A stretch of DNA of 64,000 nt from Arthrobacter globiformis (GTDB lineage: Bacteria > Actinomycetota > Actinomycetes > Actinomycetales > Micrococcaceae): NCBI RefSeq assembly GCF_030818015.1, contig NZ_JAUSZX010000001.1:4879412-4943411 (forward strand), in the 5' to 3' direction. The notes below the pieces were generated by a model that was given only the letters and a program-made list of their open reading frames with translations, did not search any database and was not told the DNA's origin. The position numbers and the translations under genes are program-made. The first letter of the stretch is position 1, and each line of letters begins with the position of its first letter. Positions 31,882 through 41,570 of the stretch are shown in pieces.

Positions 31882-34800
31882 GCGGTGCCGCCTCGGGTTG
31901 ATCCGGCCGGGATGCCGCCGGGCACCTCTTCGCTGCCCTCGTCGCTTTCCTGCGCGTCCTGCTGCAGGGGACGCTCTTCAAAGTGCTCGTCAATTTCGGC
32001 GCCAAGGCTGCGGAGCACATCCAGCACCAGGCCGACGACGACGATGTAGACGCCGGTGTCGAAGATGGTGGAGGTGACGAACTTGATGTCGCCAAAGACC
32101 GGCAGCCAGAACTCGATCATGGCGCTCTGGAACACCTGGCCGCCCAGAAAAACGGGCGCGGCGCCAGACAACGCGGCCGTGGCAAGGCCGATCCCGAGCA
32201 GGGTGCCGGCGCTGATGGGGGTGGCCTCCCGCAGTTCGAAACGGCCGCCTGCAAGGTAGCGCAGGGTGAGGGCCAGTCCGGCCATGAGGCCGCCGGCGAA
32301 GCCGCCGCCGGGGAGGTTGTGTCCGGCCAGCAGCAGGTAGAGCGAGAAGATGATCATCGAGTGGAAGAGCAGCCGGGTGACGACTTCGAAAATGATGGAG
32401 CGGCGCTCCGGTGCCAACGTGCGTCCGGCAACGAGCCACGGGTCCCGCGTGGCCGAGGCGAACTTGCGCGTCAGGGCCAGGGCGGCGCCGTCCCGCGAGG
32501 ATTTGTCCACGCCGTGGCGGCGGCCTACGGTCCCTTCCGCCACCGCGGACGCCGTGCGCAGCCGGTCCCCGCGGCCCCGGACGAAGATGAGGCTTGCCAC
32601 GCCCGTTGCTGCCAGCGCCAGCACGGAGATCTCACCGAAGGTGTCCCAGGCGCGGATGTCCACGAGGGTGACGTTGACGATGTTGAGCCCGCCGCCGCCC
32701 TCGTAGGCCAGCTTGGGGAACTCGAGGGAAACGGGCGTGGCGATCCGGGCGCCCATAGCTTGGATGGCGGCGAAGACCATGGTTGCGCCGAAGGACAGGC
32801 CGATGATCACGCGAACCACCCGGTACTTGCCCCGGGTGCGGTCCCGCAGCTCAGCCGGGAGGCTGCGCATGGCCAGCACGAACGCCACCAGGATGATCGT
32901 CTCCACGAGCATCTGCGTCAGGGCGAGGTCAGGGGCGCCCTGTAGCGCGAACATCAGCGCGATACCGTAGCCGGTGACGGAAACCATGAGCACGGCAAGG
33001 AAGCGCTTGTTGGCCCGGACGGCGGCGAGTGCCCCGATGACGATCCCGGCTCCCGCCACCAGCTGCAGCGGCGAGTTGGGGTCGACGAAATACAGCCCTT
33101 CGGGAAGAGGCTTGTTCGCGGCGATCAGGGCGGACAGGGGCAGGACAAAGGCCACGCTGAGGATCACGGCAAGGTAGAAATACAGCGAACCACGCTGCGT
33201 GCGTCCGGTGATCCACACGGCGACGTCGTCCAGCGCGCCTATGGTCAGCTGGTAGCCGCGGTCGGCGTCGAGCCAGGGCGGAACGGCGCTCTGAATCCGG
33301 TCCACCACCGCTCGTCCGTAGAACATTGCCGCGCCGGCGGCGAAGGTGATGGCGGTCAGACCCAAGGCATGGGTCAGCCCGTGCCACAGTGCGAGGTGCC
33401 CTGCGGCACCCGCCGCAGCGGCGGCGTCGTGCGTTCCCTCAGTAAACAGGGCCGCGTAGGGCTGGATCCAGGCATCCACCGGAACCGGCCACAGGCCGTA
33501 AACGATGGTGAAAACGCTCAGGACGGCAGGGGCCGCCAGGAAGGAGGGCCGGATGGCCTTGAACGGGGTGCGCTCGACGCCCGGCTTCACGGCGAAGGCG
33601 CCCCACATGAAGCGGGCGCTGTAGGCGAAGGTCAGCACGGAGCCGAGCACCACGCCGGCGAGGACCACTGCGCCCCAAGGGCCGTTGCCGGGCGCGGCGG
33701 CGAAGTGCACGAACGCCTCGAGCACCGACTCCTTGGCCACGAAGCCGCCGAGCAGCGGGACACCGGCCATGGAGGCGGCGCCGACGCCGGCCACGATGCC
33801 GAGGGCCCGGGAGGAGCGGAAAACGCCCGAGAGTTTGCGGATGTCGCGCGTGCCGGACTGGTGATCGATGATGCCCACCACAAGGAAGAGCGTGGCCTTG
33901 AAGAGCCCGTGCGCCAGCAGCATGGCCAGGCCGGCGAGCGCGGCATCGGGCTTTCCGAGCCCCACCACCATGGTGATGAACCCCAGCTGGCTCACGGTGC
34001 CATGGGCCAGGATGAGCTTGATGTCCGTCTGGCGCAGCGCCCGGTAGCCGCCCACCAGCATGGTGGCCAGCCCGAGCCCGAGGACCGCCGGCAGCCAGTA
34101 GGCTGTGTCGGTGAAGCCAGGTGCGAGGCGCGCCACGATGTACACGCCGGCCTTCACCATCGCGGCGGCGTGCAGGTATGCGCTCACGGGAGTTGGTGCG
34201 GCCATGGCGCCCGGAAGCCAGAAGTGGAAGGGGACCAGTGCGGATTTGGTTACCGCACCGATCAGGATAAGGACGACGGCGGCGCCCACGGTTCCCGCTG
34301 CCGGCCCGGAGACCAGCTGCGGCGCCTGTTCGAGGATGCCGGAAATCCGGTAGGTGCCGGCTGTGGCGCCGACCATGATCAGGCCGACGAGCATGGCCAG
34401 GCCGCCGGCGGTGGTGACCATGAGGGCCTGCAGCGCGGAGCGGCGGGCAGCAAGCCTTGTCCGTGCGTAGCCGATCAGGAGGTAGGACAGGACCGTGGTG
34501 AGTTCCCAGAAGATGAACATCATCAGCAGGTCATCCGCGGTGACCAGCCCGAACATCGCGCCGGCGAATCCCAGCAGCTGCGCGCCGAACCCGCCAAGGT
34601 AGCTGTCCTTGTCCTTGAAGTACCGCGCGCAGTAGACCAGCACCAGGGCGCCGACGCCCAAGACCAGCAACGACATGACCCACGCCAGGGCGTCCATGCG
34701 GAAGGCGAATTCGATGCCGAGGCTTGGGATCCACGGGACGATTTCTGCGGGGGTACCGGTCTGTGAGGGGGCTCCTGTATTCGCAAGCGCTCCGGTGCCG

Positions 34801-34946
34801 TAGACGGCGGCGTGCTGGAACAGGAGCCAGACGAATGAACCGGCGGGCACCGCGGCCAGCGCATAGAACGAGTTGCGGCCGAACTTCCGGAAGACGAACG
34901 GCGCCACAGCGGCCACCGCGAAGTGCACGGCAAGGACTGTGATCAC
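31878..34946 (-). CDS. mnhA: Na+/H+ antiporter subunit A (MnhA-MnhB fusion)
   Basis: 1022 residues. Residues ~1-780 are the NuoL-like MrpA proton channel: FIFWELTTVLSYLLIGYARTR carries the essential Glu, and VPFHFWLPGAM and LFKATLFLVVGIIDHQ follow. An internal DUF4040 part comes next. The last ~200 residues are MrpB-like (SMIIFSLYLLLAGHNLPGGGFAGGL). The operon therefore reads A/B-C-D-E-F-G with no separate mnhB. The start is GTG at 34946. The head of the operon faces the MFS gene at 35137 across a shared 190-bp promoter region. Confidence 0.93.
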   Translation of the reverse strand: MITVLAVHFAVAAVAPFVFRKFGRNSFYALAAVPAGSFVWLLFQHAAVYGTGALANTGAPSQTGTPAEIVPWIPSLGIEFAFRMDALAWVMSLLVLGVGALVLVYCARYFKDKDSYLGGFGAQLLGFAGAMFGLVTADDLLMMFIFWELTTVLSYLLIGYARTRLAARRSALQALMVTTAGGLAMLVGLIMVGATAGTYRISGILEQAPQLVSGPAAGTVGAAVVLILIGAVTKSALVPFHFWLPGAMAAPTPVSAYLHAAAMVKAGVYIVARLAPGFTDTAYWLPAVLGLGLATMLVGGYRALRQTDIKLILAHGTVSQLGFITMVVGLGKPDAALAGLAMLLAHGLFKATLFLVVGIIDHQSGTRDIRKLSGVFRSSRALGIVAGVGAASMAGVPLLGGFVAKESVLEAFVHFAAAPGNGPWGAVVLAGVVLGSVLTFAYSARFMWGAFAVKPGVERTPFKAIRPSFLAAPAVLSVFTIVYGLWPVPVDAWIQPYAALFTEGTHDAAAAAGAAGHLALWHGLTHALGLTAITFAAGAAMFYGRAVVDRIQSAVPPWLDADRGYQLTIGALDDVAVWITGRTQRGSLYFYLAVILSVAFVLPLSALIAANKPLPEGLYFVDPNSPLQLVAGAGIVIGALAAVRANKRFLAVLMVSVTGYGIALMFALQGAPDLALTQMLVETIILVAFVLAMRSLPAELRDRTRGKYRVVRVIIGLSFGATMVFAAIQAMGARIATPVSLEFPKLAYEGGGGLNIVNVTLVDIRAWDTFGEISVLALAATGVASLIFVRGRGDRLRTASAVAEGTVGRRHGVDKSSRDGAALALTRKFASATRDPWLVAGRTLAPERRSIIFEVVTRLLFHSMIIFSLYLLLAGHNLPGGGFAGGLMAGLALTLRYLAGGRFELREATPISAGTLLGIGLATAALSGAAPVFLGGQVFQSAMIEFWLPVFGDIKFVTSTIFDTGVYIVVVGLVLDVLRSLGAEIDEHFEERPLQQDAQESDEGSEEVPGGIPAGSTRGGTA

Positions 34947-35136
34947 TGGTATCTCCGCAAAGTCAGAATTCGGTTATCAAAAGTTGGAGCAGGCGGTCAT
35001 TCGTTGGGTTCGGTCCCGACAGTTTACCAAGGGGGCACTGACAGTTTTCCCCGCGTTGGCGGGCCGCAGGGCAAGTTTCGCCAGCCTGCGGGAGAGTTTC
35101 CGTTCCCTGTTCGCCGCGGGCGGATAGCATCGGCCT

Positions 35137-36540
35137 ATGAACTCCGCAGCCGCATCCGAGGCAACGCAGCCGTCGTCGGAACTTGAAGCAGGGCCCCGGG
35201 CGTCCAGCAAGGGCCGCGTTCTGGCCTGGGCAGCCTGGGACTGGGGGTCCGCGGCGTTCAACGCGGTCATGACGACGTTCGTCTTCACCGTCTATCTGAC
35301 GTCCCAGGCATTCGGCGGCGAAGACCGGGCCTCGGCGGTGCTCGGCGGAGCGCTGGCCATTGCGGGGGCGGCCATCGCGCTGCTGGCGCCCGTCACGGGC
35401 CAGCGGTCGGATAATGGGGGCCGCCGCAAGCTATGGCTGGGAGTGAACACGGCCGCCGTCGCGGTCCTGACGGCACTGTGCTTCTTCGTGTTTCCGCGGC
35501 CCGAGTTCCTCCTCCTGGGAGTGTCCCTGATCGCCCTGGCCAATGTGTTCTTCGAGTTCGCGGGCGTCAACTACAACGCCATGCTGGCGCAGATATCCAC
35601 GCCGCGGAATATCGGCAAGGTCAGCGGGTTCGGCTGGGGCATGGGCTACCTCGGCGGCATCGTGGCCCTGCTCGTCGTGCTTCAGCTTTTCGTGCAGCCG
35701 CGCTTCGAGTGGTTCGGCGCCTCCACGCAGGACAGCCTCAACATCCGGCTGGTGGCGGTGTTCTCCGCCCTGTGGTTCTTCATCTTCGCGCTGCCGGTGA
35801 TGTTCGCGGTCCCGGAGCTGCCCAAGCCGAAGCGGGCGGCGAGCCTCGGGTTCCTGGCGTCGTACGGTCTGCTGGCGCGCAGGATCAAGGCGATCTACCG
35901 GACCAGCCCGCACACCATCTTCTTCCTGCTGGCCAGCGCCATCTTCCGGGACGGGCTGGCGGCGGTCTTCACCTTCGGCGGGATCATCGCGGCCGGCACC
36001 TTCGGCTTCGCACTGCCGCAAGTCATCTTCTTTGCCATCTTCGGCAACATCGTGGCGGCCGTGGGCGCGATCGTCGGCGGTTTCCTGGACGACAGGGTGG
36101 GGCCCAAGGCCGTGATCATCGGTTCCCTGACCGGCCTGCTGGTGGCCGGAACGGTGATCCTGGTGCTCGGCAACGACAACCACACGTTCTTCGGCGTGCC
36201 TTGGTCAGGTTCCACGACGTTCTGGGTTTTCGGCCTGTTCCTTTGCCTGTTCGTCGGCCCCGCACAGTCCTCCTCGCGCGCCTACCTCGCCCGGCTGGCC
36301 CCGCAGGGCGAATCCGGTGAGCTCTTCGGTCTGTACGCGACCACCGGCCGCGCCGTCAGCTTCCTCGCACCTGCCCTGTTCACGCTGTGCATCACCATTG
36401 CCACTCCCCTGGTGGCCCAGGGGGAAGCCCAGCGCTGGGGCATCCTCGGCATCATGGTGGTGCTGCTCGCGGGGCTGCTGGTCCTCCTGCCGGTCAAGGC
36501 CCCGAGCGAAGCCGAGATCGCGGTCGTCCCGCAGTCCTAG
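35137..36540 (+). CDS. MFS transporter, UMF1 family
   Basis: 467 residues, twelve predicted membrane helices. The opening WAAWDWGSAAFNAVMTTFVFTVYL and the FFEFAGVNYNAMLAQI block are typical of the UMF1 (Atg22-like) branch of the major facilitator superfamily. Related proteins export amino acids or peptides, and the substrate is unknown. TAGCAT (35125-35130) lies 6 nt before the ATG with no Shine-Dalgarno sequence, so it is probably leaderless. It is divergent from mnhA and followed by repeat copy C. Confidence 0.87.
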   Translation: MNSAAASEATQPSSELEAGPRASSKGRVLAWAAWDWGSAAFNAVMTTFVFTVYLTSQAFGGEDRASAVLGGALAIAGAAIALLAPVTGQRSDNGGRRKLWLGVNTAAVAVLTALCFFVFPRPEFLLLGVSLIALANVFFEFAGVNYNAMLAQISTPRNIGKVSGFGWGMGYLGGIVALLVVLQLFVQPRFEWFGASTQDSLNIRLVAVFSALWFFIFALPVMFAVPELPKPKRAASLGFLASYGLLARRIKAIYRTSPHTIFFLLASAIFRDGLAAVFTFGGIIAAGTFGFALPQVIFFAIFGNIVAAVGAIVGGFLDDRVGPKAVIIGSLTGLLVAGTVILVLGNDNHTFFGVPWSGSTTFWVFGLFLCLFVGPAQSSSRAYLARLAPQGESGELFGLYATTGRAVSFLAPALFTLCITIATPLVAQGEAQRWGILGIMVVLLAGLLVLLPVKAPSEAEIAVVPQS

Positions 36541-36550
36541 CCCGGCTCTG

Positions 36551-36597
36551 AGCGCGAACGGACACTTGCGGCCCCGGGCCTGGCGCGAACGGACATT
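36551..36597. repeat. repeat copy C: two half-sites in direct orientation
   Basis: AGCGCGAACGGACACTT (36551-36567) is followed by GGCGCGAACGGACATTT (36582-36597) in the same orientation, not inverted as in copies A and B. It lies between the UMF1 gene and khtT. The arrangement looks like a partly degraded or recombined version of the same element. Confidence 0.8.
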
Positions 36598-36660
36598 TAA
36601 GCTCCCGGCAGGGCGCACGGTTTCAGCCGAAATCGCAGGTTCGCGGACTAGGCTGATGTT

Positions 36661-37143
36661 ATGTACATGGAAGAGACAGACCTTCCGGGTCTGGGCAGGC
36701 GCAAGGACTTCATGACCGCATCCGGCCGGCGGATCGGGGTGGTGGAACTGCGCGAGGGCCAGACCGAGCTGTTCGTTTCCACCTGGGATGACCCGGACAC
36801 GTGCCAGGCCTCAATTCCGCTGACCAGCGAGGAGGCGGCATGCCTGGGGAATCTGCTGGGAGGCCAGCACCTTGCCATGACGCTGACCGAGGCCCACCGG
36901 GAGGTTCCCGGCATCGCCACCCGGCAATTCTCCATTGCCGCCGACTCCCCGTTCCAGAACCAGCCCATGGGCAAAGCCCGCATCCGCACCCGGTGCGGCG
37001 TTTCGATTGTGGCGATCATGCGTGAAGGGGAGGTGGTTCCTTCGCCAGGTCCCGACGTCCTCCTTCACCCCGGTGACTTGCTGGTCGCCGTCGGCACGCA
37101 AGAGGGATTGGACGCTGCGGCCGACATCCTGCGCAACGGCTGA
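36661..37143 (+). CDS. khtT: TrkA-C domain regulatory subunit of K+/H+ antiporter
   Basis: 160 residues: an N-terminal ~75 residues with alternating strands, then an RCK/TrkA_C domain (~85-158) with CGVSIVAIMREGEVVPSPGPD and LHPGDLLVAVG. In Bacillus, KhtT binds nucleotides and controls the KhtU antiporter, which is encoded 5 bp downstream here. TAGGCT (36649-36654) lies 6 nt before the ATG, again leaderless in appearance. Cytoplasmic and peripheral to the membrane. Confidence 0.88.
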   Translation: MYMEETDLPGLGRRKDFMTASGRRIGVVELREGQTELFVSTWDDPDTCQASIPLTSEEAACLGNLLGGQHLAMTLTEAHREVPGIATRQFSIAADSPFQNQPMGKARIRTRCGVSIVAIMREGEVVPSPGPDVLLHPGDLLVAVGTQEGLDAAADILRNG

Positions 37144-37148
37144 CCCTC

Positions 37149-38333
37149 ATGGACCGCGTGGCCCTGTTCCTCATCGAATTGGGGGCAGTCGTGTTCTGCC
37201 TCGGTCTGCTGGCGAGGCTTGCGGGGCGGATCGGGATGTCCCCCATTCCGCTGTATCTGGTCGGCGGGCTGTGCTTCGGGGCCGGCGGCGTGGTGGAACT
37301 GAGCGGCATGAAGGAGTTTTCCCACCTCTCGGGTGAGATCGGCGTCATCCTGCTCCTGCTTATGCTCGGTCTGGAATATACGGCAACGGAACTAGTGACC
37401 GGCCTGCGCAGATCGTGGAAGGCCGGCATCCTCGACTTCGTCCTGAACTTCGTTCCCGGCGCTGCCCTGGCTGCATTCCTCGGGTGGGGAGTCGTGGGCG
37501 CCATGGTTATGGGCGGCGTCACGTATATATCGTCGTCGGGCATCGCGGCCAAGGTCATCACGGACCTTGGCCGTATCGGTAACCGCGAGACGCCCGTGGT
37601 CCTCTCCATCCTGGTCTTCGAGGACCTGGCCATGGCGATTTATCTGCCGATCCTCACCGCCACGCTTGCCGGGGTCAGCTTCCTGGGCGGCCTGCAGACC
37701 GTGGGCGTCTCGCTGGCTGTCGTCACCGTGGTGCTACTGGTGGCCCTGCGGCACGGGCACCACGTCTCCAAAGCCGTGCACAGCGAGAATTCAGAGGTTT
37801 TCCTGCTGAACCTGCTTGGGGCCGCCCTGCTGGTATCGGGCGTGGCGGCGGCGCTGCAGGTGTCCGCCGCGGTGGGCGCCTTCATGCTCGGCATCGCGAT
37901 CTCCGGCGCCACGGCCGACAGTGCGACGCGGATCCTTGAACCGCTGCGGGACCTGTTTGCCGCCATCTTCTTCGTGGCGTTCGGGCTCAACACCGACCCC
38001 GCCTCCATCCCCCCGGTGCTGGCGTGGGCGCTTGTACTCGCGGTGTTCACCGCCGCCACCAAGATCATCACCGGAGCCTGGGCCGCCAAGCGTGCAGGCA
38101 TAGCGCGTCCGGGACGCTTCCGCGCAGGGGCCGCGCTCATAGCCCGGGGCGAGTTCTCCATTGTCATCGCCGGCCTCGCCGTGACGTCCGGCGCGGGCAC
38201 GGACGAACTCGCTGCCCTGGCCACGGCGTACGTCCTGATTATGGCGATCCTCGGGCCCTTGGCTGCCCGCTACGTCGAACCCCTCGTCAAAAAGTTCTCC
38301 CGGCCGGCGCGGCCGGAGCCTGTCCCGGCCTGA
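37149..38333 (+). CDS. khtU: KhtU/KefB-type K+/H+ antiporter (CPA2 family)
   Basis: 394 residues with about 12 membrane helices. GMSPIPLYLVGGLCFG, the ISSSGIAAKVITDLGRIGNRETPVVLSILVFEDLAMA stretch with the conserved Asp, and the RGEFSIVIAGLA block identify a CPA2 exchanger without a cytoplasmic RCK domain. That function is supplied by KhtT just upstream. Export of K+ in exchange for H+ helps at high pH or high K+, matching the Mrp operon nearby. Confidence 0.88.
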   Translation: MDRVALFLIELGAVVFCLGLLARLAGRIGMSPIPLYLVGGLCFGAGGVVELSGMKEFSHLSGEIGVILLLLMLGLEYTATELVTGLRRSWKAGILDFVLNFVPGAALAAFLGWGVVGAMVMGGVTYISSSGIAAKVITDLGRIGNRETPVVLSILVFEDLAMAIYLPILTATLAGVSFLGGLQTVGVSLAVVTVVLLVALRHGHHVSKAVHSENSEVFLLNLLGAALLVSGVAAALQVSAAVGAFMLGIAISGATADSATRILEPLRDLFAAIFFVAFGLNTDPASIPPVLAWALVLAVFTAATKIITGAWAAKRAGIARPGRFRAGAALIARGEFSIVIAGLAVTSGAGTDELAALATAYVLIMAILGPLAARYVEPLVKKFSRPARPEPVPA

Positions 38334-38450
38334 GCTGGTTCGCCGGCTCGAATCCTTTAGCTCCGCCAGTCGAGACGCGAGATCTCAAGGTGGTGCCGGC
38401 CGCCGTAGTTTAATCCCGGGCGCCGGAAGGTCGGCCCGAGGAAGGCCGCG

Positions 38451-39026
38451 CTAAATGTCGGTCCGGTGGAAGTTCAGGTGGCTGCGGCTTGCGGTGGGTC
38501 CGCGCTGGCCCTGGTAGCGGTTGCCGTACTCGCCGGATCCGTAGGGAAACTCCGCGGCGGAGGACAGCCGGAAGAAGCAGAGCTGGCCGATCTTCATGCC
38601 CGGCCAGAGCTTGATGGGCAGCGTGGCCATGTTGGACAGCTCCAGCGTAACGTGCCCCGAGAAGCCGGGATCGATGAAGCCGGCAGTTGAGTGCGTCAGC
38701 AGGCCGAGGCGGCCAAGCGAGGACTTGCCCTCAAGGCGCGCGGCGATGTCGTCAGGCAGCGTGACGGTTTCGTAGGTGGAGCCGAGCACGAATTCACCGG
38801 GGTGCAGGATGAAGGCTTCGCCCTCCTCCACCTCCACCAGCCGGGTCAGCTCGGGCTGCTCTTCGGCGGGGTCGATGTGGGCGTACTTGTGGTTGTCGAA
38901 CAGCCGGAAAAAGCGGTCAATCCGCACATCCACCGAGGACGGCTGGACCATCGCGGCTTCGTACGGATCGAGGACGATCCGTTCGGAATCAATTTCGGCA
39001 CGAATGTCGCGGTCAGAGATCAGCAC
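38451..39026 (-). CDS. dcd: dCTP deaminase
   Basis: 191 residues, the usual length. It deaminates dCTP to dUTP. The opening [25 protein letters not shown], the catalytic [10 protein letters not shown] region with Arg/Ser, [16 protein letters not shown] and [16 protein letters not shown] are all standard, with [11 protein letters not shown] at the C-terminus. Actinobacterial members may be bifunctional dCTP deaminase/dUTPase, which cannot be told here. I chose GTG 39026 because the protein then starts exactly as in the family. The longer upstream frame is noise. Confidence 0.94.
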   Translation of the reverse strand: MLISDRDIRAEIDSERIVLDPYEAAMVQPSSVDVRIDRFFRLFDNHKYAHIDPAEEQPELTRLVEVEEGEAFILHPGEFVLGSTYETVTLPDDIAARLEGKSSLGRLGLLTHSTAGFIDPGFSGHVTLELSNMATLPIKLWPGMKIGQLCFFRLSSAAEFPYGSGEYGNRYQGQRGPTASRSHLNFHRTDI

Positions 39027-39316
39027 ACCCTCAAAAATACCATTGCAAAAATCCCGTCGCCGCCCCCCTCCCCTGCGCAATGGTCCGACGGCCGCCTCAC
39101 CCTGTATCCAGGGCAGCTGGCGGGCGGGCACGTTCTGGTGTACCGGGGTTCGGGAGGTCCGGGTTCGGGAGGGCGTCGCCCAAAGCCGAAGCCCGGACAC
39201 TGGTCGCCAGCGGGTGGGGGTGACGTAACGGCCGTCCGCGCTCTCCACGGCGTCACTGGCGCCTACTCCGTCGGCCTGGTCATGCAGCGCACCGGCATCG
39301 CCGGGCAGTGGAAGTC

Positions 39317-39763
39317 TCAGTCCGCCGTCGTCCGCTCTTCGATGACGCGCGGCAGCTTCGCAAGCTGTCCCACGGCCGCCCGGAGCTGGCGCCGGCATGC
39401 TGGACGGATGAAGCTCCAGAAGCCAAGTGTCGGGGCTTCCAGTGCAAACCGCACCCGGGTCCCGGCGCTCTCTGTGCTGAGGTAAAAACCACCACGCAGA
39501 AGGGACGGACCGGCCACCACCTGAAACTGGATTTCGGCGCCGGGCCGCGCCTGGGTGATCTCGTAATCGCGCGCCACCGGCCGGCCCCGGGTCCCGTCCA
39601 TGGTGACCTGATACCTGGCTCCCATGCTGCCGGCGCTGCCCGAACTGAGCCCTACGCTCCGGACGTCGGCCTGCCATCTGGGTAAATTCGCGCCGTCCAG
39701 GAGGAATGAGTAGACCGTCATGGCGTCGCGCGCAACGAGGACCTCGTGTTCTGCACCTGCCAT
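39317..39763 (-). CDS. SRPBCC (START-like/polyketide-cyclase) family protein
   Basis: 148 residues with the helix-grip pattern: an N-terminal strand [40 protein letters not shown], a central strand pair, and a C-terminal helix ending in basic residues. Family members bind hydrophobic ligands, and no specific ligand is suggested. It is encoded alone, 290 bp upstream of dcd on the same strand. Confidence 0.78.
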   Translation of the reverse strand: MAGAEHEVLVARDAMTVYSFLLDGANLPRWQADVRSVGLSSGSAGSMGARYQVTMDGTRGRPVARDYEITQARPGAEIQFQVVAGPSLLRGGFYLSTESAGTRVRFALEAPTLGFWSFIRPACRRQLRAAVGQLAKLPRVIEERTTAD

Positions 39764-40006
39764 GGGGATCCTTTTCCGACGTCGGGCCTGCCTTGCGTAG
39801 CCCGTTCCCCTTACTGCAGCTAACGAGATTCAGGATAGTCACCCGCGCCGGCCCGCGGCCGCGCACCGCCCGGGCCTTTACCGAACAGTTACGGGAGGTC
39901 TTTCGGCCGGGTTTCCCGACGCGCGCGGACTCGGGATCCGGATGGCCGGCGTCGCCGTACAACTGCGCTAAGCTAGGTTCTGCCCCGGGCAGTTTCCGGT
40001 GCGACT

Positions 40007-40080
40007 GCGGCTGTAGCTCAATGGTAGAGCGCTAGCTTCCCAAGCTTGATACGCGGGTTCGATTCCCGTCAGCCGCTCCA
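40007..40080 (+). tRNA. tRNA-Gly (anticodon CCC)
   Basis: A 74-nt cloverleaf with encoded CCA. The acceptor GCGGCTG pairs with CAGCCGC. D-stem GCTC/GAGC, anticodon loop TTCCCAA, and T-arm GCGGG-TTCGATT-CCCGT. The anticodon stem CTAGC/GCTTG has one U-U mismatch at 28-42. The CCC anticodon reads GGG glycine codons, which are common in this high-GC genome. Confidence 0.96.
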
Positions 40081-40109
40081 AGCCACCCTTGAATGCACCG
40101 CCTCCGGCG

Positions 40110-41438
40110 TCATGCCGCCCGGCTCACCACCCTCAGCGGTCCCCGCCGGTTCCGCAGGTCCACCTTCAGCGTCAGCTCACCTTTGCGGGCAAGCACGACG
40201 GCGACAGTCGCCGCAGCGAACGCCGGCACCCCTCCGGCCACCAGCAGCCCGGCGTGCGGATCGAGGTGTTCGGCAATGAACCCGATCATCGGTCCGCCGA
40301 GGGCCTGGCCACCGATCAGCACCATGATGTACAGGCTCATCACGCGGCCGCGGATGCTCATGTTGGAGCTGGTCTGCACCAGCTGGTTCGACGCGGTGAG
40401 GAACATCAGGCACCAGAACCCGGACAGCACCAGCGCGGCGCCGAAGAACGGCAGGGTGGGGACGGCGGCGGAAAGGCACAGCATCAGCCCGTACATCCCG
40501 GCGGCCAGGACCACCGACCGCAGACGGAGCTGCCGGCGCCGGGTGGAGGCGACCGCCCCGGTCAGCGCCCCGAGTGCCACCAGGGCATTCAGCATGCCGT
40601 ACCCGCCCGCGCCGATTCCGTACACGCGGTCCGCGAAGGCGGCCAGCAGCACCGGCAGGCTCATGGCGAACACGGAGATGAATCCCACCATGAGCCACGG
40701 CCAGTAGATAGTGGGCTTGCTCAGCGCGTACCGCAGCCCTTCCCGCAGCATGCCCTTGGACTTGGCTGCCGGCGCGCTGACGAACAGTTCGTCCCGGCGC
40801 AGCAGCAGGAGCATCGCCACCGTGGAGCAGCAGGCCGCGGCGTTGGCGGCGAAGGCCCAGCCGGCGCCGACGGCGGTCAGCAGCACCCCGGCGATCGCCG
40901 GACCGATGAGCCCGCCCAGCTGGAACGTCGTCGAGTTCACGCTGATGGCGTTGCGCAGGTACCGGGGCCCCACCAGCTCATGAACGAACACCTGCCGGGC
41001 GGGCTGGTCCAGCACCGTGACCAGGCCGAGCACCAGTGCGATGACGTAAACGTGCCAGACCTCAATCCTCCCGGTGAGTGCGAGGGCGGCGAGCGCAGCT
41101 GCCAGGATGGCCGCGGCGGACTGGCACATGATGAGGATCCTGCGCTTGGAGAACCGGTCCGCGACCATTCCGCCCCACGGCCCCAGGAGGAGGGACGGCA
41201 GGAACTGCAGCGCCACCGTGAAGCCGACGGCGGTGACCGATCCGGAGAGCTGGAGCACCAGCCAGTCCTGGGCGATCCGCTGCATCCAGATGGCGATGAC
41301 GGCAATAAAGTGGCCCGTGGCGAAGAGCCTGAAGTTGGGAACCCGGAGTGAGATGAAGGTGTGACGCCACGGAAGGCGTTCACTGACGACGGCGACGGGC
41401 TGGGTGACGGTGGCCAGTGGCGGCGGTGGGGGTGTCAC
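40110..41438 (-). CDS. MFS transporter (drug/metabolite exporter type)
   Basis: 442 residues, about twelve membrane helices. The MFS loop-2/3 signature reads GGMVADRFSKRRILI, and the VLDQPARQVFVHELVG and INSTTFQLGGLIGPAIAG blocks are typical of the enterobactin-exporter-like MFS_3 branch. The export substrate is unknown. It is divergent from a LysR regulator across a 132-bp region with a dyad, so that regulator probably controls it. The 3' end converges on tRNA-Gly. Confidence 0.86.
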   Translation of the reverse strand: MTPPPPPLATVTQPVAVVSERLPWRHTFISLRVPNFRLFATGHFIAVIAIWMQRIAQDWLVLQLSGSVTAVGFTVALQFLPSLLLGPWGGMVADRFSKRRILIMCQSAAAILAAALAALALTGRIEVWHVYVIALVLGLVTVLDQPARQVFVHELVGPRYLRNAISVNSTTFQLGGLIGPAIAGVLLTAVGAGWAFAANAAACCSTVAMLLLLRRDELFVSAPAAKSKGMLREGLRYALSKPTIYWPWLMVGFISVFAMSLPVLLAAFADRVYGIGAGGYGMLNALVALGALTGAVASTRRRQLRLRSVVLAAGMYGLMLCLSAAVPTLPFFGAALVLSGFWCLMFLTASNQLVQTSSNMSIRGRVMSLYIMVLIGGQALGGPMIGFIAEHLDPHAGLLVAGGVPAFAAATVAVVLARKGELTLKVDLRNRRGPLRVVSRAA

Positions 41439-41527
41439 AGTGCTTCCTCAGGTGAGCGGGCCGGCGGGGATGTCCTCAACGCTATGGCGCGCGCCTTCAA
41501 TTGTGGAAGACTATTGCTCCTATAACT

Positions 41528-41548
41528 ATCATTGCTGAACGTAATGAT
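41528..41548. promoter_or_regulatory. dyad in MFS/LysR intergenic region, candidate LysR operator
   Basis: ATCATT (41528-41533) and AATGAT (41543-41548) form an interrupted dyad with 9-bp spacing, in an A+T-rich patch between the divergent MFS and LysR genes. Size and T-N11-A style fit a LysR-type recognition site. Not tested. Confidence 0.45.
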
Positions 41549-41570
41549 GCCCCGCCGTCGAGGAGGACGA

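Noticed and set aside
33369..34766. A 465-codon plus-strand frame over mnhA
   Set aside because: It is antisense to the MnhA proton channel, is rich in Gly, Glu and His, and has no recognisable motif.
39027..39316. Plus-strand frame in the dcd-SRPBCC interval ([16 protein letters not shown]...)
   Set aside because: The short stretch looks protein-like, but there is no start, no ribosome-binding site and no continuation. I see nothing I can support in these 290 bp.
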